NCBI GenBank assembly: GCA_014607495.2
Contig: CP053152.1
Location: forward strand, 14,925,899 to 14,989,898
Reading direction: 5' to 3'
Length of the DNA stretch: 64,000 nucleotides
DNA from: Carposina sasakii
Taxonomy: Eukaryota; Arthropoda; Insecta; Lepidoptera; Carposinidae
The translations under genes and the position numbers were made by a program. Shown here piece after piece: positions 43,195-54,718 of this stretch (position 1 is the stretch's first letter; each line of letters opens with the position of its first letter). The notes under the pieces were generated by a model. That model was given only the letters and a program-made list of their open reading frames with translations, did no database searches and was not told the DNA's origin.

Positions 43195-44386
43195 TTAACA
43201 CACATCACGTCGGGTCATATCGAGTCGTCGACAGCTGCACACGTTGCGATTTTTTTTTTCATATTCAGTTCGGTTTGATACGTCACCTGATGCGTAAGCT
43301 TTTTCTTTTCTCGAGTTGTGTTTTTGTGTTTTAAGTACTGATTACCGCGCGTGTGTATGTGTGTGTGTGTATTTGTTTTATTGTGCAGTTTAGGTATTTA
43401 TTGATTAACATTGAAAAAATGCCGCATCAGTACACTTCGCGCGAATACCTAAACATGGTGTATTGCTATGGCAGAGCCGATGGAAATGCAGCATTGGCTC
43501 TTCGTGAGTACGGCATCAGGCATCCTGAAGCACAGCAACCCACTGATTCTCGGGTGATTTTGAGGGCCGTATACCGCATCCTGGAAAACCAGCCAATTGT
43601 CCCGGTTTCACATAACTATTTTGGTAGGTACCTAAGTTACCTAACTACTATTAATCAGATCTTTCTTTGTGTTCCGTTAAATTTGTTAGTAAATACTCGT
43701 ACCTTGATAGGGAACCTAACTGATGTTAGGTACTTAGGAACTTACGTAAAAAATATTGTCTTAGTTTAATTTCATGTGTTTCTTTATGATGTTAATTGTT
43801 TGTGATGGCTGTAGGTTTTCTGTGGTCCTTGGTGTTTCGCTTCGCGAGTCAGGCAATGGTAAAATGACGGCGATGCCGGTGGAAAATGCAGTACCTTCTT
43901 GCTATTAAGTATTCTGTTTGGAAGGTTTATGCTAGGATAAGATGGCAGATAATTCGCATTTGTTATAATATTTCTTTCCGAGGATTTCGACTAAACAAAT
44001 AGGTTAGTAGGTAGGTTTTATGCACTGATGTTATTCTCCGTTTTACGTAACCTCGTACCACGTTACGGACGAAGTTGAGCGATGTCAGCTTTACATTGCG
44101 CGCGACCAAATGAATAAAAAAAAATTACCTGAAAAATTAAACTCATTTCCCAGCAATATTTTTTGTATAAACAAACTTTATTTGATGTATAGAATACATA
44201 CCTTTCGTATACGGTTGCAACCAAAAAACATCCTGTATAGACTGCAATTTTTCTGCATAAATGCACATAGACGCGCGTAGCAAGATTTTTTCACGAGAAA
44301 AAGTTAATGTGTCTATGAAAAAAACTAGCTTAAACACTGGATACTATAAATTTCACCCGATCAAGTAACTTTTTTTTTCATTGTTT
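42956..44386 (+). repeat. Tandem duplication, copy A (1.43 kb)
   Basis: Near-identical to 44603-46031, offset 1646-1647 bp; one difference noticed is a T-run shorter by one in copy B. It contains inverted motif clusters, a promoter-like region, the DUF4817-like exon and a MITE-derived tail. Confidence 0.93.
43419..43623 (+). CDS. DUF4817-like helix-turn-helix protein, exon 1 (copy A)
   Basis: Begins at ATG 43419 with MPHQYTSREYLNMVYCYGRA and continues DGNAALALREYGIRHPEAQ then RVILRAVYRILENQP, a compact helical N-terminal DNA-binding type found in insect transposon-related proteins (DUF4817). The frame can be read on to 43769, but a good donor (TTTTG|GTAGGT at 43624) and loss of protein-like composition after it argue for a 205-bp exon with a phase-1 junction. 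No second exon was found in the duplication. An initiator-like TCAGT lies at 43265. Identical to copy B. Confidence 0.65.
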
Positions 44387-44840
44387 GTTTTTTCAAATAA
44401 GTGAATTTAAACCGTTAAAATAGCATATTCATTTTTTAATGTTCAATTTTGTTTTTCTCATAAACCGTCTATGATATTGATTTTTCGTTTGCAGCACATT
44501 CTAGCACATTTTAATCAGAATCGAAGCAATTTAATTTTTTTCGATTTTGACAAAATGGCGATGCTGCGATTTTTTTTCAATCGCGATTTTCTGAAAATCT
44601 ATCAGCGGTATCGAAATTTGCTTTACGGCACAGTATAGCACAGCCCTAGCACAAACTTATCCATTTGTTATTTTATCAATTTTACTAAATGGCGGTGCTA
44701 GTGATATTTTTTTTATTTTTCCTGTAACTTTTTAATTTTTTGATATTTTAAAATTTTATTTACGGCACAAGTCAGCACATGTCTAGCACAATCTAGCACA
44801 ACTATTTTTTTTTTTAAATTTCCAAAATAGCGGTGCTAAC
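44387..44840 (-). repeat. Long inverted repeat, right arm
   Basis: Mirror of 41894-42347; it abuts the promoter side of the second DUF4817-like copy and carries the motif clusters as TAGCACA. Confidence 0.88.
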
Positions 44841-46031
44841 TTAACACACATCACGTCGGGTCATATCGAGTCGTCGACAGCTGCACACGTTGCGATTTTT
44901 TTTTTCATATTCAGTTCGGTTTGATACGTCACCTGATGCGTAAGCTTTTTCTTTTCTCGAGTTGTGTTTTTGTGTTTTAAGTACTGATTACCGCGCGTGT
45001 GTATGTGTGTGTGTGTATTTGTTTTATTGTGCAGTTTAGGTATTTATTGATTAACATTGAAAAAATGCCGCATCAGTACACTTCGCGCGAATACCTAAAC
45101 ATGGTGTATTGCTATGGCAGAGCCGATGGAAATGCAGCATTGGCTCTTCGTGAGTACGGCATCAGGCATCCTGAAGCACAGCAACCCACTGATTCTCGGG
45201 TGATTTTGAGGGCCGTATACCGCATCCTGGAAAACCAGCCAATTGTCCCGGTTTCACATAACTATTTTGGTAGGTACCTAAGTTACCTAACTACTATTAA
45301 TCAGATCTTTCTTTGTGTTCCGTTAAATTTGTTAGTAAATACTCGTACCTTGATAGGGAACCTAACTGATGTTAGGTACTTAGGAACTTACGTAAAAAAT
45401 ATTGTCTTAGTTTAATTTCATGTGTTTCTTTATGATGTTAATTGTTTGTGATGGCTGTAGGTTTTCTGTGGTCCTTGGTGTTTCGCTTCGCGAGTCAGGC
45501 AATGGTAAAATGACGGCGATGCCGGTGGAAAATGCAGTACCTTCTTGCTATTAAGTATTCTGTTTGGAAGGTTTATGCTAGGATAAGATGGCAGATAATT
45601 CGCATTTGTTATAATATTTCTTTCCGAGGATTTCGACTAAACAAATAGGTTAGTAGGTAGGTTTTATGCACTGATGTTATTCTCCGTTTTACGTAACCTC
45701 GTACCACGTTACGGACGAAGTTGAGCGATGTCAGCTTTACATTGCGCGCGACCAAATGAATAAAAAAAAATTACCTGAAAAATTAAACTCATTTCCCAGC
45801 AATATTTTTTGTATAAACAAACTTTATTTGATGTATAGAATACATACCTTTCGTATACGGTTGCAACCAAAAAACATCCTGTATAGACTGCAATTTTTCT
45901 GCATAAATGCACATAGACGCGCGTAGCAAGATTTTTTCACGAGAAAAAGTTAATGTGTCTATGAAAAAAACTAGCTTAAACACTGGATACTATAAATTTC
46001 ACCCGATCAAGTAACTTTTTTTTTCATTGTT
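44603..46031 (+). repeat. Tandem duplication, copy B
   Basis: Second copy of the 1.43-kb unit. It diverges from copy A after CATTGTTT at 46031, where a CAGGATGT-family MITE piece follows (to about 46130). Confidence 0.93.
45065..45269 (+). CDS. DUF4817-like helix-turn-helix protein, exon 1 (copy B)
   Basis: Same 68-codon exon as copy A with the same donor at 45270. The amino-acid sequence is identical, so the duplication is recent or homogenised. As the copy nearest the right side, it is the one more likely to connect to any downstream exons. Confidence 0.65.
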
Positions 46032-46154
46032 TCCCAGCATTTTTTTTTTGGCATGAACTTACTTTATTTGATGTATAGAGTACGTGCCCTTCGATAAGGG
46101 TAGCAACGAAAATACATCCTGTATAATGTATAACACTCATGGCATATATCTTAC

Positions 46155-46227
46155 CTCCGGACGCGGCGAGCAGGCCGTGAGCGCGCCACAGTGCCAGCAG
46201 CAGCAGCAGAAGCGGACGGCGCCGCAT
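46155..46227 (-). CDS. Host gene first coding exon: signal peptide
   Basis: Minus strand ATG at 46227 gives MRRRPLLLLLLALWRAHGLLA then ASG and a split codon at the donor G|GTAAGATAT (exon end 46155). Basic n-region, hydrophobic Leu core and small residues near the end are a classic secretory signal peptide. A phase-1 intron straight after the signal peptide is typical of extracellular and receptor proteins. The 5' side (to about 46300) is very GC- and CpG-rich, unlike everything around it, as expected for host 5' UTR. Downstream exons would lie to the left, at lower coordinates; none is recognisable in this window, so this intron may exceed 46 kb. Gene identity unknown. Confidence 0.65.
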
Positions 46228-46329
46228 GCCGCGCGACCCCGCTGCGCCCGCGCGTCGCCGCTCGCCCCCGCGCTCGCCCTCACCTACCGACAAGGAAAAA
46301 CACGCTGTAGAAGGAATCACTGATGGATA

Positions 46330-47036
46330 AGACCCTTAGAGGAGCTAAACAACTTGACTATTTTGATAAAATTCGGTATATTAATCGAGGAATGTCCAAT
46401 ATTTATGCTACTTTTAATGAATTGACGTTTGTGTAATAACTACGATATTTATTTATTTAACAGTTTTAATACCTCTTGGTAATATAAATTGGTAAAATTA
46501 ATTCGAAGCCATCGCCTTCAGTGTTTTTAACTGACAAGGCAGGTAAACGTGACACAATAGCTGGACGATCTCGGTATCGTAATAGTTTAAGAATTAATTC
46601 TACTTAGCCCAGTAAAAAATAATCCGAACCAATGTTTTATGACCTTGATTTCACACAGCATTTTAAATATGATAAGGGTTAGCAAAGGGCAAAGTAACCA
46701 ACACTACTTGAGTGTAAACCTTTTGTCAACCGAAGTGCCTATTCAAAAGAATAGGTACACCCCGAGACCTGAAATAAAAAAATCATGTCGATAAAAGTGG
46801 AATTTTTCTATCATAAATTTTATTTGTCGGCTGCCCTACATTGTATTACATCAATTAAGTTTTGGTACAAAATTTTATAGCCATAAACATGAAATGTTTT
46901 TTATTTTTTATTTCACATTTGATCATAATGTTGGTAAACGTAGGAAAGAGACGCCATCATTATTCTGAGGTGCAAAGCGATATTTTAACCTACTTCATCA
47001 TCGTATTCGCCATCTCAATCTAAGCTATCCGAGTAA
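46330..47036. other. No gene recognised
   Basis: Sequence upstream of the host exon; no promoter element is clear. Confidence 0.4.
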
Positions 47037-47110
47037 TTGACCCGGTAGCTCAGTGGTTAGAGCAACTAACACGGCATGCAGTGGTCGTGGGTTCGATTCC
47101 CACTCGGGTG
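47037..47110 (+). repeat. tRNA-derived repeat
   Basis: A-box GTAGCTCAGTGGTTAG and B-box GGTTCGATTCC are perfect, with D and T stems. The anticodon stem does not pair and the first acceptor pair is G-G, so it is not a functional tRNA. Shares flanks with the copy at 29403-29476. Confidence 0.7.
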
Positions 47111-49845
47111 AAGAATTTTTTCCATTTCTCTATTAATAATTTTATACTAAGCTATTTTGTAAATATAAACAAGCTTTCTAAAACTTTCTACATGTAAAGG
47201 CGCTAAGTGCAAAACTTTATAACTTAGCTAGAGTAGGCACCTAAGCTTGACCAAGTGATATTTTTTTGAATTCTGGAAATCTATTTTATTTATATTAGGT
47301 AATATTCAATTACGCCCCTTAATTATGATAATTCGCTCAAAACAAAGTCAAAACTCAAGTGCCAGCTACACTCTCTTCGAAGACCAAACTAAGGGGCCAT
47401 AATCAGGAAATTGTGAAAGATCGAACAAGTAACGAAATTGTAGTGATTTGGGTCCGGATTGGTATCTCGTGTTGTTGTAATTGAATTGTCTGCATTATGG
47501 ACCCGGGTGGACAGCGACCTCTGACCCGAGCTTGGGAGTAGTTGGCTTAAGTTACAAGTTGTAGCGATTAAGCTTGCAATGTAAACAGGCACAGGATACC
47601 TATCAGTGGCATAACTATAACATTTATATACATGTTTTATAAGAAAAGGATTTATCTGCTTTAAAGGTAATCTTTTAAAAACCAAGCTAGACGATTCGTA
47701 ATAAAAGGAGTAGGTAAGTAGATGAATATACAAACCCATTGATTTTTTTTAACAAAAACCTGTTTCATTATATTATTATCTGTGTTCTTGTATAGTAGGG
47801 ATTATGAACCTAATAGCTATTCGATATCAAAATTAAAATTTAATTACTCAGTTAAACTTAAAAATTATTATGTTTACTGACTCTGTACCTATGTCAATAA
47901 ATCCTACATATTATAAAGCATCATGATGTTGTATGGTCCAATACTACACCTTCTATTTGATCTTTGACCTCGATCAAGTTTGTACATCGCTAGTCACTTA
48001 ATTACCAACATAGAGCACTATCATATTGAATTAGAGTTGATTGGTGTCTTATGTTGTTAGTAATTTGATTGTATGTTTATATACCCGGATAACGTACCTT
48101 AAATTTTGTTTACGGCCTAAAGACTGGTAACCCTGGACATTTTATTAGTTACATAGGGCAACATTGCGGTGATGTTCTAAGAAAGTTTAAGGTCACTTAC
48201 AAAATAGTCTGTAAATTAGTTTAGCTATTTAAATTAGATTTACTAGCATTTTGAATTCTAGATATTTCCTGTGGCTGCATCAGGGTCGAATACCTCTATT
48301 TAGGATCAAAAAAGGTTGCATAAAATAAAATGCCCATGTGTTTAAAGCATTATGCTGGTATGTTTAGTCTTATGATGCTAAAACTCAAAAATAAAATGAT
48401 AGTTCCCGTTATTCAATTGCAAAGGCGGAACGAAACTAGATTTTTTTTTTTTTATTCTAGAAAAAATATGCAACTTTTGTATTTTTAAAAGCTAATTTAT
48501 TTATCTATTTATCACTAAGATTTTATTCGCTTATATCTCATCACTTGCACCCGGGACCTAGAAGGGGACCTATAAGAATCACCTTTATGTAAGGGAAAAA
48601 GAAAAGATTTTGCCAAGGGTCTGTTTCATAAGACTTTTAGATAACACTTTTGAATGGTTTCACCCCTCGATTTCAAAACAAGGTGGTCCCATTCTATTAA
48701 AAGTGCTATAGGTATTCAATTTTGTAGGTGAAAGTTTAAGAAGACCAAGTATATTACGTCCCAGTGTCTTTGCCCGTGTGGATGAAAACAAAATACGGGG
48801 AAATACAACTTAAAAATATTGGTTTGTTTTCTTATGTACCTACTCGTAGTTCCATATTTTCATTAAGTCTCCCATCTTGATGATCAATCTTTCAGTGTTT
48901 TTAGGATCAGAGTTGATGAAATTTTGTGTCACTTGTCAACCCACGAACTTCTATTAGGGCTAACCAAAAAAACCCCATATAAAGTATACTTTTTAATATA
49001 TGCAATGAAAACAAATAATATATATTAGCCTCACATTTCAACCTTTCCACCTCAATATCGCAATCGAAATACCTATCAACACAATTCTAAAAAGCTTTTA
49101 TCAAAATAAAGTGTCACTACCGGGACCGATCCACAGAAAGGAGAGTACATAATGCCACATCACTATCTACCCTATAACGGTTATCACCCATTTTCGAAAG
49201 GTGACTTTAGATCCATTGGAGCATCTGAAAGCGTGAATGGGTGTACTAAACCATTCATTAGCTGACAATAGGAGTCTGCACCTGTCTAAAAAGGAATGGA
49301 AAGGGATAACTGGTGATATACCCACAACGTTTGTTTCTGAGTAATTTGTATTCATTTGATAGCTTTCTTTAGATAAATCATGTTTTATAAATGATTGTAA
49401 AGTAATAGAACATTGAAGTGCCAAATTAAAATTTGAAATCAAAGTTCTTATTTTTAGCGTCTTAAACCTTATTAACGGTTTCTCCGTAATGAAATATTTA
49501 AATTGAATTGCAAGCTCATCCCGAGTTAAAATGGATTATCTTGTTCATTATTTTCCTTGTAATATAAAAATATATTGAAAAGTCAACAGTCAACACAATC
49601 AAAACAATAAACAAAGGTATCTTCCGAAGCTGCTTTAATATGAAAAATACACCCTAAAAGTCCAAATTGAATTGCACTAGCAGAACCAAGTGTCGGCTCA
49701 ACTAAAACAGAAAGTTTGCACTGCTACGTTCGCGGAGCCTTAAAAAGGTACTGTCGTAATTCTGCTAAGAAAAAATTGTTGTTCATATCAATCACTATAT
49801 AAAACGATTCAATTTAAAAAAATCTTCTGTATCGTATCCATAGTC
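47111..49845. other. No gene recognised
   Basis: AT-rich, possibly host intergenic or intronic sequence. Short open frames have no domain signals. Confidence 0.4.
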
Positions 49846-50575
49846 TCGAAATGTAGCAGACTGAAGTGGCAGTGGGCAGTAGTGGTGTTCAAAAAAGCTA
49901 TATTCTCGGAACGCGTGAAAGTGATATGCTACATGCAAATAGCGCGCTATTTTTTCCGTGACGTTATAACGTTACGAGTTGCGTGCAAATCACAAGTCAC
50001 GAATGAATGACTGAACGAATACGCTATATTCTTATCCAGCCAATCACAAGTCGTGAAAACGCTATTATTCTAGTTGACGCAATTTCATATAGCTGTTGGT
50101 AACCAATGACAAGTCACGAATACGCTATTTTCTATTTGACGCGATTTCATATAGCTGTTGGTAGTCCGGCGACGGCCGTCACACGCTATGCTTGTGCGTA
50201 TCGAAGGCGCGATGAGTCATGCGTACGCGACACGTGAAGCGCGCATATCGTTATAGCGTTTAGCTTGGAACGAGTCAATTAAATCATTGGTTATTGCGCT
50301 ATGGACAAATAGCATGTTATTTTTAAAGATATACATTATATTAGCTACCACTAGTGGGCAGGCCACATCTGTCGTAGAATCGATGGACGGTGGAGTAAAC
50401 GGGTTCTCGAATGGAGACCGCGCCTCGGCAAGCGTAGCGTGGGGCGCCCTCCGGCCAGATGGACCGATGACTTAAAGAGGACAGCTGGTAGTGACTGGGT
50501 GGCAAAAACGGGAGATCGAGCCACGTGACGTGCACTGGGGGAGGCCTACGTCCAGCAGTGGACTGCAATAGGCTG
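49846..50575 (+). pseudogene. RTE LINE 3' fragment, split by a hAT MITE
   Basis: 49846-49879 and 50362-50575 form one RTE ORF2 tail (CTGAAGTGGCAGTGGGCAG, then GGGCGCCCTCCGGCCAGATG... GCCTACGTCCAGCAGTGGAC). Frameshifted; not functional. Confidence 0.8.
49880..50353. mobile_element. hAT-type MITE with 8-bp target duplication
   Basis: 474 bp flanked by GTGGGCAG on both sides (49872-49879, 50354-50361). Ends TAGTGGTGTTC and ...TAGCTACCACTA are inverted and of hAT type. It contains internal direct repeats of the phrase TTTCATATAGCTGTTGGTA. Confidence 0.88.
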
Positions 50576-50579
50576 ACGA

Positions 50580-51774
50580 CGTATACTATGTGTCTGGTAG
50601 ATAAACAATAGCACATATCGGAGATTATTTCAAAATAATGCCCGTTCGTGTATTTAAATACCAGTGCTTACTCAAACGTAAAACTAGGTAGATGACGTCT
50701 GTTTTTTTAGTGATTGCAGTAAATAGCTATCAGCAGAATTGTAACTACTTACGCCTTTTTAGGCCCTCGAGCTGCTAACATATGATACTGCGCGTGGCTC
50801 TACTTGCCAACCCAAACACGAGGTGCTACTCGCTCGCGTCTATTGATCTTTCTCCTCTAATCAGATTGCATTTCTGGGAATTTTCTATCTTAGAAATAGA
50901 GAGCTTTCGTTGCAAAAGCTTAGATAAAATATATATTTCTTTAGTATTCCGAAGCTATACTTACAAACGAATCTCTTAAAAATATACGCTGACTGATATG
51001 AAAGTTCTAAGTGAAACAATTGACTTATATAACTAGGCTAATATATGACTTTGAAGAAATATAAAGTGAACACAGTAAAAAGGTAAAAAATTACTACATA
51101 TTAAACAAAATATAAAATAGTCTTACATTAATAAAAAGTTAAATAGACCTATTGTAAGTTGACGGATATTCATAACGACAACGATAAATTTGACAGACAT
51201 TTTGCCGTCAAGAGTCGTGCTTTAAAAGTGCGTCACTTCATATGCTTTTTATTGTAACACCGTAACTATAAAAAAAATGTATATTCGTGCTTCATCAATA
51301 AAAAACGAGTCCATTAAAACAAAAACGTCTACAGATAAAGCTCCCTTTATCTGCAACTCCTCTCGCACCCTACTAATCTATATTCAGGTGTCGTAACTCA
51401 GGGCATTCGAAAACAAAAGTGGCAGACAATCGCCGAGCGATTCAGGGACGATTCGTGAAAAGTTTTCGCGAAGTCCGAAGTACCGATAAAACGGCTTCGC
51501 TAAGTGACAACCGATCTTTGGCCGAGATCCCGAAACTTGGCGATAGCGTGCGAGGCCGATAATTGAATTTTGGTTAGGAAATGTTCAGGAGATCGGAAAA
51601 GAATTGCGAAGCTGCGCCATGCGGCTTAGGTTAGAGAGGGAACTTTAGTTTTTATCTAGAAAACGTAAATATTTAGAATTAGAAACAGTTTGGTTCGTAA
51701 TTTTTAACGATGAATTACATTTACATATACATACGACTGTTCTCCCTAAACAGGACATCCCACAACCACCACAG
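50580..51774. other. No gene recognised
   Basis: A moderately GC-rich part at 51390-51570 has no coding signal. Confidence 0.4.
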
Positions 51775-52024
51775 ATAAATAAATAAATATAAATAAATAT
51801 TCACACACTTCACAACACATTGACCTAGTCCCACACTAAGATCCCTAAGGTCTTGTGTCGTGGGTACTAAGCAACGGTATATAAATACATAGATAAGTAT
51901 ATAAACATCCATGACTCGGAAACAAACATCGATATTCATCACATCAATGTTTGCACCTACCGGGATTTGAACCCAGGACCTATGGCGTCGCAGGCAGGGC
52001 CACTACCAACTACACCAATTGGCC
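51775..52024 (-). mobile_element. tRNA-derived SINE
   Basis: Reading leftward from about 52024: A-box TTGGTGTAGTTGGTAGTGG, B-box GGGTTCAAATCCC, then a body with TGTTTGTTTCCGAGTCATGG and an AT-rich (AAATATTTATTTA) tail. This is a typical lepidopteran SINE layout. Confidence 0.8.
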
Positions 52025-52888
52025 GTCAAATTAATGACAACTATAGTGAAGATTAAATCCGAGATATTAAAAAAATGTCACTTACTGTCGAGGGAAAGGT
52101 ATTTATCAGCAAATAACGGTGAAAAATAAGTTACATAATAAGAAGTCGTTACTTCCAATATAGAATGACTTCTGAAAACTGTAAAAGGCTGCTGCCATGC
52201 ATTATACAGATTCTTGAGCCGCACTGAAACATATCATATTCCCTTTGAAGCGGCAATGAACGTGCCTGGAGGTATTCAAAACATCTGACACTCTGATTAA
52301 TGGTGTACATTGAGGAACCACAATTTTATACCTTATGAAATTATAACATGACGAGATTGAAGTTTTCGTTGTACTGGTGTATTTCGAAATGTGAACACAT
52401 GTAACAAGGTGTGGATTCATGTAAGTCATTATTATGCTGTATTTACAAAGTTTGGGAACAAAGTGGTTATATGAGTAGGTACCTAGAATATGTACTCGTA
52501 TGTATCTTGATACAAGGATTACTCAAAGTCATAAACTCCGCTAAATGTTTTGAAATAAAAAGAAAAGTAAAATTGATTGAATTTAAAATCGAATAAGGGA
52601 AGGGAAACCTTCTAAGAGATGACCTCTCTCTCTTATCGATTACCTAATAATGCTGGTTGTTTTCTTTTGAAATTCGTCAGCACAATTTGATTACGCGAAG
52701 TGCATCAAGTGTATTGGAAGTAATATTTTAGCTAGTTGAAATTTTATTACGAACTATTTTAATGATAAACTCGCAGATCAACGCACAGCAATCGCTGATC
52801 TTATGTAACTAAAACTTACAGATTGTATTTTTTGTATCAGAGGTATCGGATAAGATAGGAAATAAACAGGATTTCAATAGTTTACACC
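52025..52888. other. No gene recognised
   Basis: Unassigned AT-rich sequence. Confidence 0.4.
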
Positions 52889-53079
52889 AGTGGTTCCCAA
52901 AGTGGTCTAGGTGGACCCCCAGGGGTCCACAGGAGACTCGATGGGGGTCTACGTTGGCGTGAAAAAATGGGGCTTCACAATTGATTTGTATTGGTGTAGG
53001 CCTGTAGGGAGAATGAGTTCCACGAGAACCAGATAACGTTTGAAAGGGGAGTATAAGAAAAAAACGTTAGGAATCCCTG
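52889..53079. mobile_element. hAT MITE with perfect 8-bp target duplication
   Basis: 191 bp between two copies of GTTTACAC (52881-52888, 53080-53087). Ends CAGTGGTTCCCAAAGTGG and AGGAATCCCTG fit the hAT CAGTGGTTCCCAA terminus. Confidence 0.88.
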
Positions 53080-53087
53080 GTTTACAC

Positions 53088-53689
53088 GAAAGAAGACGCA
53101 GGCGTCTACTAGTTACTTTTATGAAAATACTATAAAAAATATGCGGCGTTATCTACAAATGCCTTCAATCATTCTCTATCATCAAGATACATTCAAACCT
53201 AGTCGCCAAAAGTATTTGTAATTGTAACCTTCTCTTACTTGTATAAAGTAACAAATAAAGAACTTACAATATTTCAGTAAACGCAAATATTATTTCCCAA
53301 ACGCAAACATTACGCTCATACCCAGTTTCAAAGAAACAAAATCTTGTTTGTGAAGTGTTAACTTTTTGTAATGCTGTTTACAAACGAAGCTGCAACCTCG
53401 AGGTGTCTATAGCGTTGACATAAACTTCTGTATTAGATTACGCAAATAAACTCGGAGTGAGCACCTCAAAGGTTATGTAACGTGCATGCTCAAATACTGT
53501 TTTAGGTTTTTTTCATCTGGAACTTTTAGAATATTTTAAAGAATATTATTATGATCAACTAACTATTCAGTGTCAGTCGCGACAATTTTTTCAGCAAATC
53601 CAGGAGACAATTATAAAGGTTAAATAAGGTTTGTTAGTTAGTTTTTTGTTAGTTTTTAGTTAGATAGTTTGATTGCAAGTGTTACCCTG
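53088..53689. other. No gene recognised
   Basis: Unassigned. Confidence 0.4.
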
Positions 53690-53815
53690 TTTTGTTAATA
53701 ATTTCTCTTTACTCGCTTGGCTTGCTGGAAGAGATCTCTTGTAGAGATAAGCTTGCCATTGTACATGCATCTCTTCTTTTATCTTTTATTGTGTATGTGC
53801 GATAAAGAATAAAAA
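53690..53815 (+). repeat. LINE 3'-UTR fragment
   Basis: GCTTGCTGGAAGAGATCTCT...GATAAGCTTGC and the AATAAAGAATAAA-type end match the 3'-UTR of the LINE at 1381-1590 in reverse. Only the tail is present. Confidence 0.75.
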
Positions 53816-53856
53816 TAAGGTTCTAGAAGTAACATAGCTACACCATGCACCAGTAA

Positions 53857-54187
53857 TCTATACATATAATAAAAATGTAACGGGTCGCTGTCTGTACATG
53901 GAAGATATATGAGAAAAAATATTATAGGAGACATTTATCAACGCAATAGTACCCAAAATAATGATTTTTTTGAATTTTTGTCCGTTTGTCGGTTTTTCTG
54001 CGCGTTTGTGCACGCTAATCTCAGAAACGGCTGAACCGATTTCGATGCAGTTTTCAGGAATATATTGTGACCGATCCCATTTAACATATAGGCTACTTTT
54101 TATCCCGGTAAAATGTTTTTATTCCGGATAATTCGACATTTTATTTTTTCTGTAGTTCACGCGGACGGAGACGCGTGCGTCCACTAG
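53857..54187 (+). mobile_element. Non-autonomous Helitron (uninterrupted copy)
   Basis: 331 bp from TCTATACATATAATAAAAA to a 3' hairpin GGACG...CGTCC and CTAG, inserted between A and T. It contains GGATAATTCGACATTTT, the undisturbed form of the Maverick target. A third 3' end is at 60090-60233. Confidence 0.88.
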
Positions 54188-54189
54188 TA

Positions 54190-54718
54190 GCATCTATAGT
54201 TCGTAAAGCTAGCAAAACACAATATAAATGCTAACAAAGAAAACTGGCAGAAACAAAATTCTATCTCTGCAATTTCACAGCGTAGGTACCAATTATATTT
54301 AAATGTATAGCCGACATTATATCATTTTAACAAGACAACATTTAAATTCGCGTGTAAAATATTCTCCTGTATCAGCAAACATGCGAAATCTCGCAATTTC
54401 AAAATGGCGGGTGCTGCATAACTTTTCTGTCAGAGATGCGCCTTGGAATGTTTGGAACTGCACTTACTCAAAAGCGTTTCGTTGTACTTGAATTAATAGC
54501 GAGGAATTAATTACTTCTTTAGTCAGTGCTGTAATTACCCAGGTACGCTTAAGAACGGTAGTTTTGAGCTATTTCTTTAAGTTTGTGCAGTAAAATGATT
54601 CTATTTACAATTAAAATATGAGAGTTTAAGTTTATTATGTAAGAGAGAAGATTAAACCTAAATCAGGTAATTAACATTATCGGTGTTATTACAATATCCA
54701 CTAAAGTTAGACACCATA
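54190..54718. other. No gene recognised
   Basis: Unassigned. Confidence 0.4.

Noticed and set aside
43624..43769. Continuation of the DUF4817-like frame to 43769 (and 45270-45415)
   Set aside because: It follows a consensus donor and turns into unstructured, intron-like sequence.
47037..47110. Functional tRNA gene
   Set aside because: A and B boxes are good, but the anticodon stem does not form, the first acceptor pair is mismatched and a second copy shares its flanks, so it is a tRNA-derived repeat.
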